A DNA stretch of 64,000 nucleotides, from NCBI RefSeq assembly GCF_000176135.1, contig NZ_ACZN01000014.1:62001-126000 (forward strand), given 5' to 3'. A program made the translations under genes and the position numbers. This document shows positions 37,130 through 45,883 of the stretch, in pieces (positions within the stretch are counted from its first letter, which is position 1; each line of letters begins with the position of its first letter). Under the pieces are notes generated by a model. The model did no database searches. It saw only the letters and a program-made list of their open reading frames with translations, and had not been told where the DNA came from. Source of the stretch: Vibrio coralliilyticus ATCC BAA-450 (GTDB lineage: Bacteria > Pseudomonadota > Gammaproteobacteria > Enterobacterales > Vibrionaceae).

Positions 37130-38812
37130 TTAGGCTGGAGGGTTTGCTGAGTGGGGAGGCTTAGGGAGAAACGAGTTCGGTTCCACTGGCGGATAGGAGA
37201 GGAACCCTTGATAGAGATGCACTCCAAGTTTTTGAATCAATGTTTTGTCTTCGGCGTTTTCAATACCAACTGCGATAACCTCAATGTCTCGATCGACGCT
37301 GAACTCAATCAAAATCTGCAGTGTCTGATAACACCTTGGATCGTGCTGGGCACTTGCCACCAACCCTGGTGCGATTTTGATGAGTGATACGGGGAGTTTA
37401 ATAAGGTGGGTTAATGATTGCAAACTGGTGCCAAATTGGTCAATTGCTAAGCGGAATCCGTGGCGGTGCAGTTGGCTCAACTGATGGAGGATTTGAGTAT
37501 CAAAATCCTCCAACTGAAGTTCTGATAACTCCAGAACAATATAGTGGGGCTGGAGATTAAACCGCTCTACTGTATGCCTGAGCAGGAGCGCAAACTGTGG
37601 GTTGAGCAACTCAAGGATAGAGATGTTCAAATGGACAGAGAATAGTTCAAAATGATGTACTTCCAATGTAGAAAAGTATCGGCAGGCTTGCTGGAAAATA
37701 GAGTATCCTAATGACTGTATGAGGCCTAATTGTTCAGCGACGATGACAAATTCGTCTGGTTCGAGCAAGCCCAGCTCAGGGTGAACCCAACGGGCGAAGA
37801 CTTCATAGCCAGTGACCTGAGTCGTTTCAAGACTGAATATTGGTTGAACTTGGAATGATATGGCTTGAGTCTGGATGGCTTGAGGCAATGTGGCCCGAAT
37901 GACAAAATAGCGTTCAATATTCGTTTGAATTTTTCCGGTATACAGTGCGACACGGTCGACCGGAAGTGACTGGGCGTGCTCACAGAGTTTACTCAAGGTA
38001 TCGAGTAGCCTATCTGGTGCCATCTTGATGTTCGAAGTCATAATGCCGATAGCAATGTCCTGAGAAGTTAGCCATTTCTGTTCATGGTCTTTGACAAAGT
38101 ATGACGCAAGCAACTTCGAGGTAATATTTTCTAGTTTACTTCGAGAGTAGTCTCCCGCGGCGCGTACGACAAACATATCGAGAGTACAGCGGTAGATTCG
38201 ATAGGGTGCATGACCGAAGGTGTCCTTGAGTCTTGAGATAAGATCGTAAGCGATTTCCGAGACGATATGATGGCCCCAGCGACGGATAAGTTCGCCCATT
38301 TTAGGTATGCGAAGGGCAAAAACGGTATGGGCGTTGACGTCAAAGTCACTGTCATCCAATAACTTACGCCGATTGTATACTCCAGTTTCTTCATCGTGGT
38401 AGGCAGCGTGAGTCAGGTAATCTTCAACCCACATTTTTTCGGAGACATCGCGATGGTTACCGACTAAATAGTGTTCCCCGTCGGCTTCATAGACGACCAA
38501 ACTAGTGGCCTCAATCCAAACAAAACGTTGCTGACGATTTTGAACGCGATAATGCACCGTGATCTTGTCGAAACCGTATTGAATTTGTTCGTCCAATGTA
38601 CGAGAGAAGTGTTGAAGATCGGCAGGGTGGATCAGTGATTTCCAATGTGCCAGCGTTACTCGGCCAAAGGGTAGAGAGAATTGTTGATAGAACGTATGAT
38701 TGAAAAACGAGAGTTCGTTGTCGCCAGACATGGACCACAGGCCTTCTTTGGTCGTGTTGAAAATCTGGCATAGATTAGTGTTGCTGTATACGTCGCGCGA
38801 TTCTTTGCTCAT
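37130..38812 (-). CDS. PAS-(degenerate GGDEF)-degenerate EAL protein
   Basis: A 560-residue paralogue of the protein at 25068, with the same PAS/GGDEF-like/EAL order (TTKEGLWSMSG against SGSEGLWLMRM at the start). The GGDEF motif is lost. In the EAL domain the key positions are changed: YEVFARW for YEALARW, AIDQFGTSLQS for LDDFGSGYSS, and IAVGIEN for VAEGLEH, while the Asn (HLNIS), Lys (IKI) and Gln (YQGF) remain. Loss of two of the acidic metal ligands makes catalysis unlikely; it may bind c-di-GMP or act by protein contact. It lies 171 bases after the histidine kinase gene on the same strand. Confidence 0.88.
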   Translation of the reverse strand: MSKESRDVYSNTNLCQIFNTTKEGLWSMSGDNELSFFNHTFYQQFSLPFGRVTLAHWKSLIHPADLQHFSRTLDEQIQYGFDKITVHYRVQNRQQRFVWIEATSLVVYEADGEHYLVGNHRDVSEKMWVEDYLTHAAYHDEETGVYNRRKLLDDSDFDVNAHTVFALRIPKMGELIRRWGHHIVSEIAYDLISRLKDTFGHAPYRIYRCTLDMFVVRAAGDYSRSKLENITSKLLASYFVKDHEQKWLTSQDIAIGIMTSNIKMAPDRLLDTLSKLCEHAQSLPVDRVALYTGKIQTNIERYFVIRATLPQAIQTQAISFQVQPIFSLETTQVTGYEVFARWVHPELGLLEPDEFVIVAEQLGLIQSLGYSIFQQACRYFSTLEVHHFELFSVHLNISILELLNPQFALLLRHTVERFNLQPHYIVLELSELQLEDFDTQILHQLSQLHRHGFRLAIDQFGTSLQSLTHLIKLPVSLIKIAPGLVASAQHDPRCYQTLQILIEFSVDRDIEVIAVGIENAEDKTLIQKLGVHLYQGFLSYPPVEPNSFLPKPPHSANPPA

Positions 38813-38983
38813 GTGTCATCCAAGTTTGCGTCGACGATTGTATTGTGAGTGAGCCTTCTGCCGACGATATCACTTCAGCACATCGCCTTCGACAATGCTA
38901 CCTCACCTCTTATAGCTGGCCGAAAATGCGCGTTTGTTGTCAGGAAAGGCGCTTTACACTGCCGTTGTAATCATCGGTTTAAT

Positions 38984-40258
38984 CTACAAAGTGTTGGTGA
39001 AACCAATGGTAAATACAGCGCCGCCGTGTTGATGATTGTTCGCCTCTATCTGCCACCCATGCCGTTCGATTATCCCTTGAGCGATGTACAGTCCAAGCCC
39101 ATACCCGGGTTGAAGACCACTTTTTGGGGCACGGAAGAAGGGTTGAAAAATCTGCTCTCGTATCGGTTTGGCGATGCCTGGACCATCATCTCGAACCGAA
39201 ATAGATAAATGAGCAGAGGAGAGGGACCACGAGACTTCAACGTAGCTGTGGGCATGTCTAAGCGCGTTGTGGAGTAAGTTATCCAACGCCCGAGCTAACA
39301 GATGCCCATCAATAAGGAACTCTGTTTCCAAGCCTGATGACTGGCGAAAAATCGGAATAGTCCGGACTTGAGGCAAAGGTTTGAAATTGTCCAACCACTG
39401 GTGTAGGAAAGTGGAAGTGAGAAACTCTGTGGGCTCGTGAGTATCGTAAGTCATATGTTTAGCGTAGAGGAGAGACTCATCCACTAAGGCCTCGAGTTCT
39501 TTAAAATCGTCTTCAATGCTGATGAGTGACTGGCTACAATCGCTGTCCGTGACTGGTTTACGGGCGTGTTCTAGCTCAAATTGAATACGAGCTAGGGGGG
39601 CTCTCAGTTCGTGTGATACGCCTATTGCTAAGCGCTGATTCGTTGTAATGGCATCTTCTAGACGTGATGCCATGGTATTAAAGTGGGCATTGAGTGTTCC
39701 GAGTCGTAATCCATCTCTTGTTGATGCTCTAGCACTTAACTTTCCACTTGAGAAAGTTTCTAGGGCCTGCTTGAAGTGCTGTAGTTTTCGTTGCAGTGAC
39801 CATGTCCAGATTACAACTCCCACAGCGAATAATCCGGTCAGCCCGATCGCAGAAATGTACTGATGAAAAACCAGCGTTTGGTGTGTGCTGACGGGGCCAA
39901 ATTGAAGAGTTCGACCATCAGAAAGCAGTCGTTTGATGATGATGGCGTGTTCGACATCAGTGACGACGAGCTCGCCATTTAACCAGGCCATTTTCTGGCT
40001 CGCAGTCAGTGCCTGTGGAGTGACGATCTTTACTGGTATGTTCGGCGAGGAAATAGTGTTCAGAAGTGAGCCCCAATCTGCTTCAGGCGTTTGAAGCAGC
40101 AACTGTTCTGCCATGGCCATGCCCCCGGAAAAATCGTGCCGAATGTCACTGGCAACGGATTCAGGGAATAGCGTGATGACGGCTTCTTTGAGCAATAACC
40201 CACTGGAGAGCCAAGTCGAGAAAATACACAAATATATAGGGAAAAACAATTTAAACAT
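38984..40258 (-). CDS. Sensor histidine kinase, RstB-like
   Basis: A 424-residue two-helix membrane kinase: helices at residues about 5-30 and 135-155 (AIGLTGLFAVGVVIWTW), a HAMP domain, the H-box VSHELRAPLARIQFELEHA, N-box LLHNALRHA, G1 DDGPGI, F-box IFQPFFRA and G2 GYGLGLYIA. The periplasmic part is about 100 residues. It follows its response regulator by 19 bases, forming an operon. The RstB-like wording fits control of envelope or c-di-GMP output, but the signal is not known. Confidence 0.9.
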   Translation of the reverse strand: MFKLFFPIYLCIFSTWLSSGLLLKEAVITLFPESVASDIRHDFSGGMAMAEQLLLQTPEADWGSLLNTISSPNIPVKIVTPQALTASQKMAWLNGELVVTDVEHAIIIKRLLSDGRTLQFGPVSTHQTLVFHQYISAIGLTGLFAVGVVIWTWSLQRKLQHFKQALETFSSGKLSARASTRDGLRLGTLNAHFNTMASRLEDAITTNQRLAIGVSHELRAPLARIQFELEHARKPVTDSDCSQSLISIEDDFKELEALVDESLLYAKHMTYDTHEPTEFLTSTFLHQWLDNFKPLPQVRTIPIFRQSSGLETEFLIDGHLLARALDNLLHNALRHAHSYVEVSWSLSSAHLSISVRDDGPGIAKPIREQIFQPFFRAPKSGLQPGYGLGLYIAQGIIERHGWQIEANNHQHGGAVFTIGFTNTL

Positions 40259-40277
40259 AGTAGGGTGAGAGTCTTAT

Positions 40278-40994
40278 TTACGTCCAGGCACTGGTGATCA
40301 ATCGATAGCCTCTATTCCTGTGTGTCACAATTTTTTCTGGCTCATTTCCTTGGTCGCGAAACTGTTTACGTAGAGCTGCTACTTTGACGTCCACGGAACG
40401 GTCGAGTCCATTGTAGTCAATACCTCTAAGCGCTTGAATAATATGCTCGCGAGTGACTGTCTGATCGGCATGTTTTGCCAGAACAACAAGGACCTCGTAT
40501 TCCGCTGGGCGAAGGCTATGCAAGGTATTTCGGTAACTGACCGATTTGGCATCTAGGTTGATAGTCAGTTGATTCACAGTGAGTACATTGTGATGTTTGA
40601 ATGACAAGTAGCTCTGGGTAGTTTTCTGCGCCCCAAGCTGCCGTTCGAGTAGGCGGATATGAGCCAAAAGAACCTGCGGCTTGATCGGTTTCACAAGATA
40701 TCCGTCAGCCCCCAATTCGAGTCCTGCTATCTGATCAAAGTCTTCGTCGCAACCCGTTAGTACCAAAATTTTACCTGTGAATGTAGGGCGGATGGAGCGA
40801 CAGACTTCGAAACCACTCATTCCAGGTAAGACTATATCCAGTAAAACAATATCCGGCTGCTGGTGGTTAATTACGGATAAGGCTTCCTTACCATTATTGA
40901 TGACGTCGACATGATAGTGGTGGGTCATTAAAAAACGAGTGATTTGCTGCGCGTATTTAATATGGTCTTCAACGACAAGTATATTAGTTTTCAT
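40278..40994 (-). CDS. OmpR/RstA-type response regulator
   Basis: A 238-residue regulator. The receiver has VVEDH (acidic pocket), the phosphorylated Asp in VLLDIVLPG, LTG and YLVKPIKP (the conserved Lys). The C-terminal winged helix ends REHIIQALRGIDYNGLDRSVDVKVAALRKQF ... KIVTHRNRGYRL. ATG 40994 is preceded by AGGTGAG; a GTG at 41006 is less likely. A CRP-type site lies about 35 bases upstream of the start, so the operon is probably under catabolite control. Confidence 0.9.
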   Translation of the reverse strand: MKTNILVVEDHIKYAQQITRFLMTHHYHVDVINNGKEALSVINHQQPDIVLLDIVLPGMSGFEVCRSIRPTFTGKILVLTGCDEDFDQIAGLELGADGYLVKPIKPQVLLAHIRLLERQLGAQKTTQSYLSFKHHNVLTVNQLTINLDAKSVSYRNTLHSLRPAEYEVLVVLAKHADQTVTREHIIQALRGIDYNGLDRSVDVKVAALRKQFRDQGNEPEKIVTHRNRGYRLITSAWT

Positions 40995-41028
40995 ATAAAC
41001 GCTCACCTAAATATAGACATAAATAACT

Positions 41029-41044
41029 TGTGATACATATCACG
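41029..41044. promoter_or_regulatory. Probable CRP-binding site
   Basis: TGTGA-TACATA-TCACG matches the CRP consensus (TGTGA-N6-TCACA) at 9 of 10 fixed bases and includes the palindrome GTGATA-CA-TATCAC. It lies in the divergent region between the response-regulator operon and the GlxA-like gene, and could control either. Confidence 0.65.
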
Positions 41045-41168
41045 TACTAATATTACATATGATAACATATTTGTGAATGAAAACGTCCACACTAATTAAT
41101 ACTATCAATTTTATTGTTAATAACATACACCGTCGAATCTGTGGTATTGATATTTACTAAAGTGATGT

Positions 41169-42131
41169 ATGGCTAAGAAACTGATATTTTTTTGTGAAGA
41201 AAATTTTAATTTATTGGATTTAGCAGGACCTATCGATGTATTTTCCATTGCTAACCAAGTGATGCCAGAAAACTTGTCGCAATTTGGAATGATCATCTGC
41301 AGTGCAAATGGGGGTAAGATAACTTCACGCTCGGGAATTGCGTTTGATACCGTGGCGTTAGATACGGTCGAAGTATTCGAGAACGACATTGTTTGGGTCG
41401 TCGGTAGTGAGGACCATCTGGCGCAGGTAGAGCCGAAATTGGAGCTTTTCATTCAACAAAGGTTTCGACAGGGAGTACTGATTTGTACCTCCTATACGGG
41501 CATCTTTTCGGTCGCCGCAGCCCTAATCAATGAACAGTTGACGGCGACGACTCACTGGCGTTTTACCAAAAACTTAGAAAGCCAATACGAAAACGTGCAT
41601 GTAAAACATGATATCTCTTATTACGCTACCGGGCCCATTTGGTCATGTGCAGGCAGTTCCACAGCCATCGATATGAGTCTGCACCTCTTGAATCTTTTTG
41701 GTAGCCGGAAGCTATTCAATGTTGTTTCAAAAAAAATGGTGATGCCTGGGGTTCGTCGAGAAAAGGAACAACAATTGCCGCTTCAAATGCAGATTCAAAC
41801 TTCTAGCAGCGAGGAACGATGGCAGCAATTGATCCCTTGGATCAGACAAAATATCTCACGAGCCTTGACGGTCGATGTATTAGCAAACCATATGGCAATG
41901 AGTCCCCGGAATTTCACGCGCCATTGTCATCAAAAGTTCGGTCAATCCCCAAAAAAATTGATCGACCAAGAGCGTTTCAATGTGGCGGTGAGCTTGGTAG
42001 AGCAGTCAGATCATTCTCTGAGCTATATCGCGTCTTCTTGCGGTTACTCAAGAGCTGAAAACATGAAGCGCGCTTTCATAAAATACGCAGGACGCTTACC
42101 CAGCGAATATAAGCAAGCTCCTGCGGCATAG
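41169..42131 (+). CDS. GlxA family AraC-type regulator, second copy
   Basis: A 320-residue paralogue of the regulator at 32970, with the same DJ-1/PfpI plus AraC layout ([81 protein letters not shown]). At the elbow that reads CTICTG in the first copy it has CTSYTG, so the second cysteine is a tyrosine. Their DNA-binding helices are nearly the same, so they may share targets. It is divergent from the two-component operon, with a CRP-type site between them. Confidence 0.86.
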   Translation: MAKKLIFFCEENFNLLDLAGPIDVFSIANQVMPENLSQFGMIICSANGGKITSRSGIAFDTVALDTVEVFENDIVWVVGSEDHLAQVEPKLELFIQQRFRQGVLICTSYTGIFSVAAALINEQLTATTHWRFTKNLESQYENVHVKHDISYYATGPIWSCAGSSTAIDMSLHLLNLFGSRKLFNVVSKKMVMPGVRREKEQQLPLQMQIQTSSSEERWQQLIPWIRQNISRALTVDVLANHMAMSPRNFTRHCHQKFGQSPKKLIDQERFNVAVSLVEQSDHSLSYIASSCGYSRAENMKRAFIKYAGRLPSEYKQAPAA

Positions 42132-42282
42132 AGTCTAACGATACACGTCCCCAAATGCTTGGGAGGCTATTGCTTGGAGTGACGAATACGTGTGCGTAGT
42201 GTTAACTCGACGGAGGTAATACAATAGTCATCCAATAAATATGATTGTCCAAAAGTCAATTAGCTCAACTACGTAAACTTCG

Positions 42283-43020
42283 TCAAACTAAACCGCCGTT
42301 GACTCGCAGGACCTGGCCATTGACCCATTGGCCTTCAGGGCCACAGAGGAAAGCCACGATCGAGGCGATGTCTTCTGGGGTACCAAGACGCTCCATCGGG
42401 GCCATGTTGGCCAACCGTGCAATCTGCGCCTCGGATTTGCCTTTCAAAAACAGCTCTGTGGCAGTAGGCCCAGGTGCGATCGCATTGACGGTCACCGACC
42501 GACCTCTGAACTCGTTGGCGCCGATGCGTGTCAGGCTCTCTACGGCCGCTTTCGTCGCGGCATACACGCCATACCCTCCCAGATTTAATCCCACCACCGA
42601 CGTAGACAGGTTGATAATGCGCCCGCCAGAAGGCATGCGTTTGGCCGCCTCTCTCAACCCATAGACGGTTCCGTTCAAGTTGATGGCGATCTGCCGGCTG
42701 AGCGCTTCGTCATCGACTTCCGCTAACGGAGCGAGGTGCATGATCCCTGCGCTGTTGACCAAAATGTCGATCGGCCCATGTTGTTGTTCGATGTCATCAA
42801 ACATCTGGGCCATGGCATGGGGATCGGAGACATCCGCTTGATGCAGGAAGGCGTGTCCGCCGTTAAATTGGATTTCTTGTGCGACCTCCTCTGCAGCGGT
42901 CTTATTGGTAGCGTAGTTAAGGATAACGGCCACCCCGTCCTTGGACAGGCGCTGAGCAATCGCGGTACCAATGCCACCAGAGGCACCAGTGATGAGAGCA
43001 AGAGAAGTGGGCTGAGTCAT
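42283..43020 (-). CDS. Short-chain dehydrogenase/reductase (FabG-like)
   Basis: A 245-residue classical SDR. TGASGGIGTAIAQRL binds the dinucleotide, NSAG is the structural NNAG motif with a change to Ser, and the catalytic set is Ser in INLSTSVVG with YGVYAATK. The C-terminal region (PGPTATELF, RLGTPEDIASIVAFL) is typical of NADP-dependent 3-oxoacyl-type reductases. It differs from acetoin reductases (BudC) and is probably not part of the nearby acetoin pathway. GGAG precedes the ATG. The divergent LysR gene at 43124 likely regulates it. Confidence 0.88.
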   Translation of the reverse strand: MTQPTSLALITGASGGIGTAIAQRLSKDGVAVILNYATNKTAAEEVAQEIQFNGGHAFLHQADVSDPHAMAQMFDDIEQQHGPIDILVNSAGIMHLAPLAEVDDEALSRQIAINLNGTVYGLREAAKRMPSGGRIINLSTSVVGLNLGGYGVYAATKAAVESLTRIGANEFRGRSVTVNAIAPGPTATELFLKGKSEAQIARLANMAPMERLGTPEDIASIVAFLCGPEGQWVNGQVLRVNGGLV

Positions 43021-43123
43021 GATTGAGCTCCGTTGTTGAAAACAGTACGTGCACTCTACCATTGAGAATTAATCGGATAATGGGGTATAAATTGTTATCT
43101 GTGTTCGGAGAATACGAATAATC

Positions 43124-44008
43124 ATGGACAGAATTGATGCCATGCGGGTGTTCACCCGCGTTTTGGAACGGCGAAGCTTTACTTTGGCCGCAACGGATTT
43201 GGGGTTGCCACGATCGACCGTCACGGACGCCGTCAAGAAGTGGGAGACCCGACTGGGAGTACGGCTGCTTGAACGCACCACCCGTCATGTGAGCCCGACC
43301 TTAGATGGGGACAATTTCTATGCGCGCTGCGTCCAAATTCTACGTGATATCGATGACGCTGAGTCTGCGTTTCAAGATGAAAATCCCAAAGGGGCGTTGC
43401 GAGTCGATGCCCACGGCTCTTTCAGTCGGCATTTTATTTTGCCAAGGCTTGGGGCGTTTTTACAACGCTATCCCGGTATTAACCTGTTTCTGAGCGAAGC
43501 AGACCGACGAGTGGATCCACTCAGAGAAGGCATTGACTGTGTGGTGCGTATTGGCCACTTGCAGCAAGATGATGTGGTGGCGCGCCAGATTGGCCTGCTC
43601 GAAGAGGTGACCGTTGCTTCGCCAGCCTACCTGGCAAAGTTGGGTACCCCGAGATCGTTGAATGCGCTCAAGGATCACCAGATGGTGGGGTATTGCGCAT
43701 CCGGTCAGTCGGTGGCGATGCCCCTTGAGTTTCAGGTGAACCGCAAAGTGACCACACAGCACTTAGCCGCGTCACTGTGGGTCAATTCGGCCGAGTCTCT
43801 CGTGGAGGCGGCCAAGCGCGATCTGGGGATCATTCAAGTGCCTCGCTATCACGTGGCGAACGCCTTATCACAGGGGGAACTGGTGGCGTTACTCGAGGCG
43901 TATCCGCCTGAGCCCTCTCCTGTTTGGGTGTTGTTCCCGCCCCATCGTCAGGCGTCTTCACGCGTGCGGGTGTTCATCGAGTGGCTCCAACAGACGCTGG
44001 AGTTTTAA
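43124..44008 (+). CDS. LysR family transcriptional regulator
   Basis: A 294-residue LysR protein of the subgroup beginning MDRIDAMRVFTRVLE. Winged helix: FTLAATDLGLPRSTVTDAVKKWETRLGVRLLERTTRHV. The effector domain follows with VNSAESLVEAAKRDLGIIQVP. It is divergent from the SDR gene 103 bases away, the usual arrangement for this LysR/SDR pairing. Confidence 0.88.
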   Translation: MDRIDAMRVFTRVLERRSFTLAATDLGLPRSTVTDAVKKWETRLGVRLLERTTRHVSPTLDGDNFYARCVQILRDIDDAESAFQDENPKGALRVDAHGSFSRHFILPRLGAFLQRYPGINLFLSEADRRVDPLREGIDCVVRIGHLQQDDVVARQIGLLEEVTVASPAYLAKLGTPRSLNALKDHQMVGYCASGQSVAMPLEFQVNRKVTTQHLAASLWVNSAESLVEAAKRDLGIIQVPRYHVANALSQGELVALLEAYPPEPSPVWVLFPPHRQASSRVRVFIEWLQQTLEF

Positions 44009-44068
44009 AAAAGATTGATAACGAGCGGCTGTGCACTGTGTGGTCTGCGGCGGTGACACGGTGGATCA

Positions 44069-44965
44069 TCAAGCCCCAACGGAGGACGTATGAGCCATGC
44101 TCGAGAGATAGCGCCTTAGGCCGGGGTGTTGATGGTCTGGTGCCCATACGAGCGCCACGTGACTGAGTAGGCCGTGGCCTTGCAAAGGACGAATACAAAC
44201 TGAGTCGTCTAAGCGTTCGGTCAGAGAAGCGGGCGCAATGGCAATGCCAAGGCCTGCTTGGGCCATGGTGATTGCCGTCCGCAATTGAGGAGCGGTGTAG
44301 GCACGATCGATCCCCACTTGCGCCGCGGCAAAGGCCGCTTCAAGCTGATCACTCAGCGCCGGGCCGGTTTCTCGCGGAAACATCAACACCGGTTCTTGGT
44401 GCAAGTCGGACAAGGTGACGATGGGGACGAGCGACAACGGATGTGCAGCTGGGATCACGGCAACAAACGGGTCATCAAATAAGTTCTGGTGTTGCAGCGT
44501 GGCACTCGCGTAGCACGGCAGCCGCATCACGGCGACATCCAATTGGTGCGTGGTCAATCGCTGCGCCAGCTCGGGCATACTGTGTTCTTCGGCGTGTAGG
44601 ACCAGGTCAGGATGCTGCTCACGAAGCTGTCGCAGAGCATCGAGGACGCGTCGACTGCAGGTAGTGGAAGACGCAAAGCCCAATCGCAGAGACCGATGTT
44701 CTCCTCGTGCGCGCTGCTGCAACGTATGGCTTAACTGCTCGACCTTTGCCAAGATCTCCCGGGCTTCGTCCAACAATAAGTGCCCAGCTTCAGTGAGTGT
44801 GACGCCACGCGACCGTCGGACAAATAAGGTCACTCCCAGTTCGCGCTCCAGTTTTTTGATCTGCTGGCTCAGCGGCGGCTGAGCGATCCCTAATTGTTCT
44901 GCCGCACGGGTAAAATGGCGAGTTTCAGCGACAGTGACAAAATACTTGAGATAACGAAACTCCAT
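44069..44965 (-). CDS. LysR regulator of the acetoin operon (BudR/AlsR-like)
   Basis: A 298-residue LysR protein of the CatR/BenM/AlsR type (MEFRYLKYFVTVAE; FTRAAEQLGIAQPPLSQQIKKLERELGVTLFVR). It is divergent from acetolactate decarboxylase and synthase, the standard position of AlsR/BudR, which activates the operon when acetate accumulates. ATG 44965 follows AGG at six bases; GTG 44968 is an alternative. The symmetrical ATTTT-CATATC-AAAAT at 44980 lies just upstream. Confidence 0.87.
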   Translation of the reverse strand: MEFRYLKYFVTVAETRHFTRAAEQLGIAQPPLSQQIKKLERELGVTLFVRRSRGVTLTEAGHLLLDEAREILAKVEQLSHTLQQRARGEHRSLRLGFASSTTCSRRVLDALRQLREQHPDLVLHAEEHSMPELAQRLTTHQLDVAVMRLPCYASATLQHQNLFDDPFVAVIPAAHPLSLVPIVTLSDLHQEPVLMFPRETGPALSDQLEAAFAAAQVGIDRAYTAPQLRTAITMAQAGLGIAIAPASLTERLDDSVCIRPLQGHGLLSHVALVWAPDHQHPGLRRYLSSMAHTSSVGA

Positions 44966-44979
44966 CACAGACCTATATA

Positions 44980-44995
44980 ATTTTCATATCAAAAT
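44980..44995. promoter_or_regulatory. Candidate LysR-type operator for the acetoin operon
   Basis: ATTTTCATATCAAAAT has symmetrical ATTTT/AAAAT arms and a T-N11-A frame, midway in the 108-base gap between the LysR gene and the decarboxylase gene. Assignment is by position and shape only. Confidence 0.45.
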
Positions 44996-45073
44996 AAATC
45001 TTTTTTATATTGGATTCCATCAAGGATAAAAGTCAATCTAAATACACACTTTGATGCATATTGGAGCAAAGGT

Positions 45074-45862
45074 ATGGAGAAGGTGACGCACGGATCATCG
45101 GTGCCGCTGGCCAGTCAGATAGGCAGGGAAAATATAACCCCACCACACACCTGGGGTGAAGGCGTGATATACCAGACGTCGTTAATGAGTGCGCTGATCG
45201 CAGGTGTCTATCAAGGCAGCACATCGGTAGGGACTTTGTTGCAACAAGGCGATTTTGGCCTAGGCACGTTTCACGAGTTGGATGGGGAACTGGTGGCATT
45301 AGATGGGCAGATCTACCAACTTCGAGCGGATGGCTCCGCCTGCGTGGCGCCTCCTCATCAGCGTGTCCCCTTTGCGGTCATGACGCGTTTTACCCCTCAT
45401 CAGCAGCTCGCCGTCAGGGAACCGATGTCGCGCCAGAAGCTGCATCAAGAGATCGATGCACGGGTGCCCAGTGATAACCTGTACTGTGCCATTCGTATCG
45501 AGGGCCGCTTTATGCAGGTTCGCACTCGGACCGTGCCCAAGCAGGTGAGCCCTTATCCTCCTATGGTGGATGCCATCAAAGGCCAACCCACGTTCACATT
45601 CGAAGGGCAGGATGGGTCGATTGTCGCGTTCCGTAACCCTACCTATACGCAAGGTATCAACGTACCGGGGTATCATGAACATTTCGTGACGCACGATCGT
45701 ACGGGTGGGGGACACGTTCAGGACTATGTGTTGCAGTCAGGGCAGGTGCAGATTGAGACCTTGTCACGCGTGGTGATCGAGACCCCGACTACGACGGATT
45801 TTCTTCACGCCAATTTGACACCAGAACACCTACACGCGGCCATTGAACACGCCGAACGTTGA
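45074..45862 (+). CDS. budA: Alpha-acetolactate decarboxylase
   Basis: A 262-residue enzyme that converts (S)-2-acetolactate to acetoin and CO2 in the cytoplasm. QTSLMSALIAGVYQG at the N-terminus, FGLGTFHELDGELVALDG in the middle and GYHEHFVTHDRTGGGHV near residue 200 (zinc-binding histidines) are signatures of the family. GGAG lies 7 bases before the ATG. It is followed 21 bases later by the catabolic acetolactate synthase, giving a pyruvate-to-acetoin operon that limits acid production. No butanediol dehydrogenase is in the window. Confidence 0.95.
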   Translation: MEKVTHGSSVPLASQIGRENITPPHTWGEGVIYQTSLMSALIAGVYQGSTSVGTLLQQGDFGLGTFHELDGELVALDGQIYQLRADGSACVAPPHQRVPFAVMTRFTPHQQLAVREPMSRQKLHQEIDARVPSDNLYCAIRIEGRFMQVRTRTVPKQVSPYPPMVDAIKGQPTFTFEGQDGSIVAFRNPTYTQGINVPGYHEHFVTHDRTGGGHVQDYVLQSGQVQIETLSRVVIETPTTTDFLHANLTPEHLHAAIEHAER

Positions 45863-45883
45863 GTTAACACGAGGAGAATGGTC

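Noticed and set aside
38849..39208. Plus-strand frame spanning the 3' end of the histidine kinase
   Set aside because: It overlaps the kinase's G1/G2 boxes on the other strand and has no ribosome site.
42245..42664. Plus-strand frame opposite the SDR gene
   Set aside because: The SDR cofactor and active-site motifs explain these bases; the plus frame is rich in Arg/Pro shadows.
42283..43020. Butanediol (acetoin) reductase role for the SDR near the acetoin operon
   Set aside because: Its sequence follows FabG-like SDRs and it is paired with another LysR gene, not the acetoin regulator.
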